The notes under the pieces are model-generated. The model did no database searches. It was not told where the DNA came from and was given only the letters and a program-made list of their open reading frames with translations. From the NCBI RefSeq assembly GCF_009870125.1, contig NC_046680.1, forward strand, positions 15,829,501 through 15,893,500: DNA of 64,000 bases, read 5' to 3'. The position numbers were made by a program, and so were the translations under genes. Source of the DNA: Drosophila pseudoobscura (lineage: Eukaryota > Arthropoda > Insecta > Diptera > Drosophilidae). Of the stretch, positions 57,632 through 64,000 are shown in pieces. Position 1 is the first letter of the stretch. Each line of letters starts with the position of its first letter.

Positions 57632-58879
57632 TTAGTTTTGATTTTCAGTGGCTATGTCCTGCAGCTTCCGCCGCATCATGTCGCTCCAGGATTGCTTTCC
57701 CAATCGAACGCCTTTTTCCCCAGTGCTGTTGACTATCAGTCGATGATGCTGATTCTCATTGCTTAGTAAGAATTTGCTCTTGTCTTCGCTCAGCGCATGT
57801 GACACATGCGCTAGCTCGTCGTCTAACCTGACCTCAGATGCTGTTGTTACTTCGATGTTCAACTCCTTTTCAATGCTGTCTGATATGTGGATAACGGCAT
57901 CGCTTTCCAAATTATCAGCCGAAATGCTGCACTGTCCCATCAACTCGGAAAGCTGCAGATTCAAGCTGCCTCCTTTGGTGGCCACCTGCAGATTGCCGTG
58001 CACTCCAGCTGAAATTGGAGAGTGAAGTATGAGCCGGAATTGGTAAATGCTTCCTTTTACTCACTCATATTGAGCTCGGCCGAATCGTGGACATGCACTT
58101 CACTAGTCTTGTGAATATTTCTCAGTTCCAGTCGGCCGGTTTTTGTTTGAAATTTCGATTTCTCCACGTAGCAACAGTCTGTAATAATGTTGCCTCCCTT
58201 GGTGGAGCATTTAAGGCTGTCGCCTTGCAGCTTGTCCAACTCAATATTCTGAAACGTGGAAAATCTATTAATAAACCTAGGAACTAGAAGAGACATTACT
58301 TACACCATTGCTGGTTTCAATTTCGGTGGATTTTCCCAGCAGAGTACCCTCACAGGTGATATTGCCATTCTCACTGTAAAGAGAAATGTTTGTGGCCCGC
58401 ACATTCTTGGTAACAATTGCACCTTCTGCCTTGACCTGCAGACACTCGCTCTGTATGCCCTCAACGCTTACGTTGGCTCCTCCTTCTATGAAAACGTCTG
58501 ACCGCACGGGAATTTGAAGATGGCACTCAAATCGTGAAGGCTTCTCCGCCGTGTTTCTCACCTCAACATTCACGACCTTTTCATCGTCGGAAGTGTTGAC
58601 ATCAAACGTTACTTTTGTGTTCTTGGGCCTGCAGCCTTGCAGTTGCGCTATGAAGACATCACCACTGGTGTATTGGTGCACATCGGCCGACTTGACTAAC
58701 ACGGTCAGATCGGATACCACATTAATCCTGGCATATGGGTTTACATAACGGAATAACTCCTGGTGCACCACTTGGTTGTTGACGGCCATTGATGGTTTTA
58801 TCTGTGACTTGGACTTCTTGGCATAGTGCCGGAGCTGGTTACGAATTTGTGGTATCCAAACCCGTGGCAGAAACAACAT
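57632..58879 (-). CDS. FAM185A-like protein (DUF4097 beta-helix), 378 aa
   Basis: Three exons: 58879-58304, 58248-58065 and 58008-57632 (introns 55 and 56 nt), 379 codons in frame. The start at 58879 (MLFLPRVWIPQIRNQLRHYA) is the first ATG; the N-terminus is basic and could be a mitochondrial presequence (inference). The body is a run of short beta-strand repeats typical of DUF4097/FAM185A: VSVEGIQSECLQVKAEGAIV, ISLYSENGNITCEGTLLGKS, LQGDSLKCSTKGGNIITDCC, KTGRLELRNIH, GNLQVATKGGSLNLQLSELM. Function unknown. It is divergent from Vha36-1 across 253 bp and probably shares a promoter region with it. Confidence 0.85.
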
Positions 58880-59132
58880 TATATTGCACCAGGTCAGATC
58901 CAAGAACTTTGTTTACTTTTTGAACAATCTCTGTCAGCTGTGCTGTCCGCCGTTTCTCAACTTTTCCCAACACTTTTCTCAGCACTTGTGTGCTATCGAT
59001 TTCTTGCACTTGCTATACAGCACTGTATAATTCCAATTGGATTTTTTCAGTGTCTTCGACTGGTGTAGTTTTTTTCGTGCGCATTAGAAAATCGTGTAAC
59101 TTGCCAAATTTTCATAAAAAAATATCCGCAAA
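58880..59132. promoter_or_regulatory. Bidirectional promoter region, FAM185A-like / Vha36-1
   Basis: 253 bp between two divergent start codons must hold both promoters. A DRE-like TATCGAT lies at 58994-59000. No TATA box is seen, which fits housekeeping expression. Confidence 0.5.
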
Positions 59133-59873
59133 ATGTCTGGCAAAGATAGGTTACCGATTTTTCCGTCCCGTGGTGCCCAGATGTTGATGAAGGCACGTCT
59201 GGCGGGAGCACAAAAGGGCCATGGACTGCTCAAAAAGAAGGCTGATGCCTTGCAGATGCGTTTTCGCATGATTTTGGGCAAAATCATTGAGACCAAGACC
59301 CTGATGGGCGACGTTATGAAAGAAGCTGCCTTTTCGCTGGCCGAGGCCAAGTTCACGTCGGGTGATATCAACCAGGTGGTGCTCCAGAACGTGACCAAAG
59401 CTCAAATCAAGATTCGCACCAAGAAGGACAACGTAGCTGGTGTCACGCTGCCCGTTTTTGAGTCATACACGGATGGCGCCGATACTTACGAATTGGCTGG
59501 TCTGGCCCGTGGTGGTCAGCAGCTGGCCAAGTTGAAGAAGAACTACCAGAGCGCTGTGAAGCTCCTCGTCGAGCTGGCCTCGCTGCAAACGTCGTTCGTC
59601 ACGCTGGACGAGGTCATTAAGATCACCAACCGCCGTGTCAACGCTATCGAGCACGTCATTATTCCTCGTATTGATCGCACCCTGGCCTACATCATCTCCG
59701 AGCTAGACGAGTTGGAGCGTGAGGAGTTCTATCGCCTCAAGAAAATCCAGGACAAGAAGCGGGAGGCGCGAATTAAGGCTGACGCCAAGAAGGCGGAGTT
59801 ACTGAAGCAGGGCATCGATGTCCGCCAACAAGCCAACATTCTCGATGAGGGCGACGATGATGTGCTCTTCTAA
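59133..59873 (+). CDS. Vha36-1: V-type proton ATPase subunit D
   Basis: Subunit D of the V1 sector, part of the central rotor stalk that couples ATP hydrolysis to proton pumping in endosomes, lysosomes and epithelial apical membranes. Single coding exon, 246 aa, the normal length. It starts [20 protein letters not shown], the highly conserved N-terminus. Two long coiled-coil helices (about 10-65 and 130-215) flank the short globular part, and the conserved [13 protein letters not shown] segment is present near 175. The coding sequence is GC-richer than its surroundings, as expected for a highly expressed gene. Ubiquitous paralogue Vha36-1 (CG8186) is preferred over testis paralogues because of the neighbouring eIF2Bgamma. 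AATAAA at 60094-60099. Confidence 0.92.
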   Translation: MSGKDRLPIFPSRGAQMLMKARLAGAQKGHGLLKKKADALQMRFRMILGKIIETKTLMGDVMKEAAFSLAEAKFTSGDINQVVLQNVTKAQIKIRTKKDNVAGVTLPVFESYTDGADTYELAGLARGGQQLAKLKKNYQSAVKLLVELASLQTSFVTLDEVIKITNRRVNAIEHVIIPRIDRTLAYIISELDELEREEFYRLKKIQDKKREARIKADAKKAELLKQGIDVRQQANILDEGDDDVLF

Positions 59874-60093
59874 GTATTATCCCATCTGTGTGTATATTCC
59901 AGCAATACTATTGTTAAACTATTTTTCTGTTCCATTTTAATTCGAAAAAGGCAAGCCACCAACTTATGTATGTAGTATATTCCAATAAGAAAAATGTATG
60001 TATTCCATTTTTGTAGTGCGCAAATCCTGCATTAAAGTTTTGTTGTTCCATAGAACGTATTGTGTGTTGCAATTCCTGTAATCTGAGCATCAA

Positions 60094-60099
60094 AATAAA
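60094..60099 (+). terminator. Polyadenylation signal AATAAA of Vha36-1
   Basis: Canonical signal 221 nt after the stop and before the promoter region of eIF2Bgamma. Confidence 0.65.
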
Positions 60100-60320
60100 G
60101 GATAGCATTCATTTTAAATTGGAAAAAAAGTCATCTGACTTGTTTTATACAATAGCAAAAACAATGCACAACGACACGGTCACATGACTGCAAACATATG
60201 TCTGATTGGAAACAGTGCTGGACAGCGCTACGTTCAGTTAATCAGCTGCTTGTGTGACGTAGTTGAATTCTGTGATTTTCACGCGTCTGTCTGAATATTT
60301 AGCAATTTATTGATTTCGAT

Positions 60321-61874
60321 ATGACCAATTCCGAGTTCCAGGCTGTGGTTTTGGCTGCCGGTCGAGGCACGCGTCTGCCCGAAGTCCTCGGCGATGCGCC
60401 CAAGTGCTTGCTACCGGTGGGGCCCTTTCCCCTTTTGTGGTATCCACTGAATATGCTGCAACAACACAACTTTTCCGGTAATTGCAATTATGAGTATAAT
60501 CAAGAGAAACTCACACTTCTAATGCACTGTTGTATCACCTGCAGAGGTTATTGTGGTGGTTCTGGAGCAGGAGAAGCTAGAAATTCAATTGGCCCTAGAG
60601 AACACGCCGCTGAAACTGAAGGTTGACTATGCCACAATTCCTAGCGACAGTGACTTCGGCACCGCGGACAGCCTGCGGTACATATACGATAAGATCAAAT
60701 CGGACTTTATTGTTGTGAGCTGCGACATTGTCAGCAACGTGAGCTTGTACCCGCTGATCAACAAGTTCCGCGAACACGATGCCGCGCTGGCGCTCCTTCT
60801 GTTCAAGAGCGGCTTCGAGTCGGATGTGGTCATGCCGGGCCCAAAGACTAAGCACAAGCCGGAGCGTGATTTGATTGGAGTTCATTCGGCTACCCAACGT
60901 TTGGCCTTTCTGACCGCAGCCAGCGACTGCGAGGAGACGCTCAACATCCAGAGGCATTTACTGAAGAACAAGGGACAGCTGGATGTCTACAGCCGTCTGT
61001 CAGATGCCCACATCTATGTGTTAAAGAAGTGGGTCATCAACTATTTACAAAGGGTACTTGCTAGTGATCTTCCAGGGGGATATATTCTTATCTAAAACTT
61101 CATTATTGCAGAAGGAAAATATCTCAACGTTCAAGGGAGAGTTCCTACCGCATCTTATCAAAAAACAGCATACCAAGCGGCCTGCCAAGGCTGTTCAGGA
61201 TACTACCTCTGAGGTGGGCCTGGTTACCAAGCTCGAGGACAGCATTCTTCATGTAAGGATTTCTATATCAATCAAGTGCATTTCCCCAAGTCAATAATTT
61301 TTTTTAGTACGTCCCACACACAGCTCTGGATCAGAAAATTACGCAGACGTCGCTGTTCAATCAATCGCTGTCGCATGTTCCCTATCACGGTGACATTGTA
61401 CGCTGCTATGCCGTCCAGGCCCCAAAAGATGCCATCGGAGTGCGCGTGAACAGCACGCTCAGTTTTCTGGCCATCAACCGGAAGTTGGCCAGTATCTGGA
61501 ACGATCTGTGTGGCGAAACGCATCCGCTGATCGCACCTGGCGCTTTGGTTAAGTCTACGCAAACGAAAGAAATCATAGCGGCCGACAACGCCAAGCTGTC
61601 GGAAAAGACCTCTTTGAACTATAGTGTTTTTGGACCCAATTGTGTCATCAATCCGAAGAACATTGTGAGCAACTCCCTCGTCTTGTCCAACGCAATTGTG
61701 GAGGAGGGCTGCAACATAGACAACTGCATTGTTGGACATCGGGCGCACGTGAAGAGCGGCTCCGTGCTAAAGAACTGCATCATCGGGCCCAACTACGTTG
61801 TGGACGAGGACACCAAGAGCACGGCGATGCATCTGTCCAACGCCGACCAGTACATGGAGATAGACATACAATGA
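60321..61874 (+). CDS. eIF2Bgamma: Translation initiation factor eIF2B subunit gamma
   Basis: Part of the catalytic eIF2B epsilon/gamma pair in the GDP-GTP exchange factor for eIF2, a control point of translation and the integrated stress response. Four exons: 60321-60477, 60545-61053, 61112-61252 and 61308-61874 (introns 67, 58 and 55 nt), 457 aa. The N-terminus has the nucleotidyltransferase-like fold with VVLAAGRGTRLPEVLGDAPKC..LLPVG (residues 11 onward); the usual G-x-G-T-R-h and K-x-L-h-P blocks are present, though the family is not thought to be catalytic. The C-terminal third is a left-handed beta-helix of hexapeptide repeats (CVINPKNIVSNSLVLSNAIV, GCNIDNCIVGH). Its 3' end converges with the chitin-binding gene. 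ATTAAA near 61943 may be its poly(A) signal. Confidence 0.93.
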
Positions 61875-62192
61875 GGAGCTAACTTAAATGTGGCTTCCTT
61901 TATTAACGAATTGAGTTAGAAGGCGGATTCTTCTAGCAGGACATTAAATATTACGAATAGGTACACAAAACTCGCGCTATGAATTTGGAGCTGACAAGGG
62001 GCGACGGAGACCTCACATGGAGGCTCAATTTTCAGCGCCTTCCTTGCCAGCAGGGACAGAGAGCAGGAGCAGGAGCACAGCTTAAAGCTAAAAGAGTTGA
62101 CCCCAAACTGGCGGGGGAGGGAGAAATGTACACAAGTGGCGGATCGCAGGGGAAGGGGAGGGCGTGGAACGACAAGACTGTTTGCTCACTCC

Positions 62193-63528
62193 TCACTTCC
62201 GGCGCTCGTAGAGGTACTCATCCTCGTAGTACCTTGGCGTTGTGGCAATGAACACCTGCGGCCGCCGCTGCTGCAGCGAGATATTAATCTCCTCGGGCGT
62301 ACGGAAGACCTGCTGATGCTGCTGCTGCAGATGTTGCAGCTGTGGGGCGGCAGTGAAAAAGCGGTACGGCGCCGGCGTTACAGTGGGCGCCAATGTCTGG
62401 GGCCGCTGCTGGTGTAACTGCAACTGGGGCTGGTGCAGCTGATGCAACTGCAATTGTGGCTGGATGGTCGTCGTGGGCTGGGGCTTGCGGTAGGCCAGGG
62501 TGGTCGGCTGCGGCTGTGGCTGGTGGCGGATTTGTGTGACCTGTTGCTGCTGCTGCTGCGCCTGTTGATACTGGACACGAACTTGCGGCTGTGGCTGATG
62601 CTGGACCTGTGGCTGCTGATAGGCGACCACTTGACGATGCTGCTGCTGCTGGGGCTGCTGATGGTGCTGCTGCTGATGCTGTATACGAGGCCTGGGTGCT
62701 GCGGGCAGCTCCTCCTCCTCGTCGTCGTAGCGCTCGTGCTCGTAGTAGTTCTCGGGGAAATAGCGTTCCGAGTAGCGGAGCGTCACGTTGGGCTTGCTCT
62801 GGTGCTCCTGCAGGTTGATGGGCTTGTACAGGTAGTCATTGACGATGTGGTACTTGGAGGACTGCTTGCAGATGTTGTCGTGAGAGGGTGGCATGCAGAT
62901 CAGGTGGATCTGGTGGAAGGTGAAGCCTTCTGGGCAGATCCACGAGTGTTTCTGGCTCTCCTGGCAGTAGTGGAACACCTCGCAGCTCAGCGACTCGTCC
63001 GCGTAATAGCTGAAACAGGTATAGGATAGTGGATGAGTATCACCTTGAGGGACCGACCAGTGGAACGCTTACCCCGAGTTCCTGTCCGTGCAGCTGAAGG
63101 TTGACTTGCTCAGCAGCGTGGAAAGACGGTCGGGCTCCTCGATCTCTTCCTCCTCTTCCTCGCTCTCCTCGCTCAGTGGCTTCTTAAGCTGTTGTTTCAG
63201 GTAGTTGCTCTGCTGCTTGGAATTCCGATTGATGTAAACCTGGCGCGGTGCCTCCTCCTGGTCCTCCTCGCTGTACTCGTACTGCGGCCGCTGCTGTTGC
63301 TGCTGCTGTTGATGTTGTTGCTGCCTGTAGGCTAGATGCGTCTGGGCCTGAGTCTCGAAGTCATCCTCCTCTTCGCCGCCGCGGGCACTCAGGTCCAGCG
63401 AACGGGCCGAGAAGCCCTTCGGCTGAGGTGTGGTGGCCGTGGCCGATGGTGCTCCCGTGGCGGCTCCATCCACGTTGGCCCACAGGCCGGTGGCAACCGC
63501 CAGGACTAGTAGCAGGGCTAGGTGTGTG
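62193..63528 (-). CDS. Chitin-binding type-2 protein, Gln-rich, 5' end not found
   Basis: Two exons seen: 63528-63073 and 63009-62193, joined in frame (TCG GG + C TAT). The first visible exon opens after a TTTCTTGCAG acceptor with STHLALLLVLAVATGLWA, the rest of a signal peptide, so the ATG exon lies further upstream, probably beyond 64000. Next come acidic and Gln-rich segments, then one ChtBD2 (peritrophin-A) domain whose six Cys lie at FSC-TDRNSG, SLSC, HYC, WIC, LIC and NIC, then a long Gln/Pro/His-rich tail ending EDEYLYERRK. It is likely a secreted protein of cuticle or other chitinous matrix. Position next to eIF2Bgamma suggests the D. melanogaster CG8192 orthologue, from memory. Confidence 0.8.
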
Positions 63529-64000
63529 CTGCAAGAAAAACAAAAAAGAGCCATAAAATGAGTCAATCCCAAGCCATTCCACCAGTAGACAAGCACTTTA
63601 TGATATGGGAAACTCTGTGGCAAGCAGACAATCAAGAAAGAAGACCCACAAAAAACGCGGGAAAATATTTTTGCGAACCTTTTTTCTCTCCACTCGCAGA
63701 TGCCGCCAAATTGCAACCAAAGAAGGCAGCCGCAGCAGCCCCATCGGATCGTCATCGGCATCGGCATCGGCAGCAGGCCCAGCGACCAGTTATGCAAGAC
63801 CACACCAGACCAGGCCAGGCCAGGCCAGAAAACTTGTTATAAGGTAACGGCAAGTCCCCGTGCCGTACCGCACCGTCCCATCCCGCCCCTTTCCCCATGA
63901 AGATGCCACCGAGGCTGAGAAGCCACCAAGGAAAGTTTGGCTTTGGAAATCATAGAAGATGGAATACACTTGGCGTAGTTCCATGCCTAAACCGAACACC
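63529..64000 (-). other. Intron of the chitin-binding gene, to window edge
   Basis: No minus-strand ATG with a usable donor was found here, so the first coding exon is likely outside the window. Direct GGCCA repeats at 63810-63830 are minor. Confidence 0.4.

Overview
The window is nuclear DNA from a Drosophila species. The genes are split by small introns (55-72 nt) with GT..AG ends, the intergenic DNA is AT-rich with many short simple repeats, promoters carry Drosophila core motifs (DRE, Motif 1, Motif 6), and several genes have clear fly orthologues. The order pgant1, Khc-73, Vha36-1, eIF2Bgamma, chitin-binding gene matches, from memory, a run of neighbouring D. melanogaster genes on 2R around 52F-53A (CG8182, CG8183, CG8186, CG8190, CG8192), so this is probably the Muller C equivalent. 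The species cannot be fixed from the sequence alone.

Layout. 1-2295 is non-coding. A large secreted Gln-rich protein gene runs leftward from 13136 to 2296; its 7-codon first exon sits behind a 7.2 kb intron. Two intronless tandem ionotropic-receptor (IR) genes follow at 15645-17447 and 17703-19505. pgant1 (mucin-type O-glycosyltransferase) is at 23582-25980 and faces the kinesin-3 gene Khc-73, for which I assembled 16 coding exons from 42180 down to 30319 (1918 aa). A repeat-rich region follows (43.2-47.5 kb), then an NRF-6/acyltransferase-3 membrane protein (48069-50539). The second repeat-rich region (50.6-55.6 kb) holds a foldback element, two ubiquitin-E2 remnants, a LINE endonuclease scrap and a 34-bp minisatellite. 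The right end is compact and housekeeping-like: SAAL1-like, FAM185A-like, Vha36-1, eIF2Bgamma and the 3' part of a chitin-binding protein gene.

Most interesting points. (1) A dispersed repeat carrying Motif 6, Motif 1 and in places DRE forms the promoter/5'UTR of the SAAL1-like gene and recurs as an inverted array just upstream of Khc-73, so one repeat family may supply promoters to two unrelated genes 12 kb apart. (2) The IR paralogues share a sharply bounded, roughly 98% identical 385-bp tract inside otherwise diverged genes, as expected from gene conversion. (3) Four short introns in the 3' half of Khc-73 have lengths divisible by three and no stop, so retention would keep the frame. (4) The 34-bp minisatellite is open in all three forward frames. 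I found no prokaryote-style system, CRISPR array, rRNA or tRNA gene.
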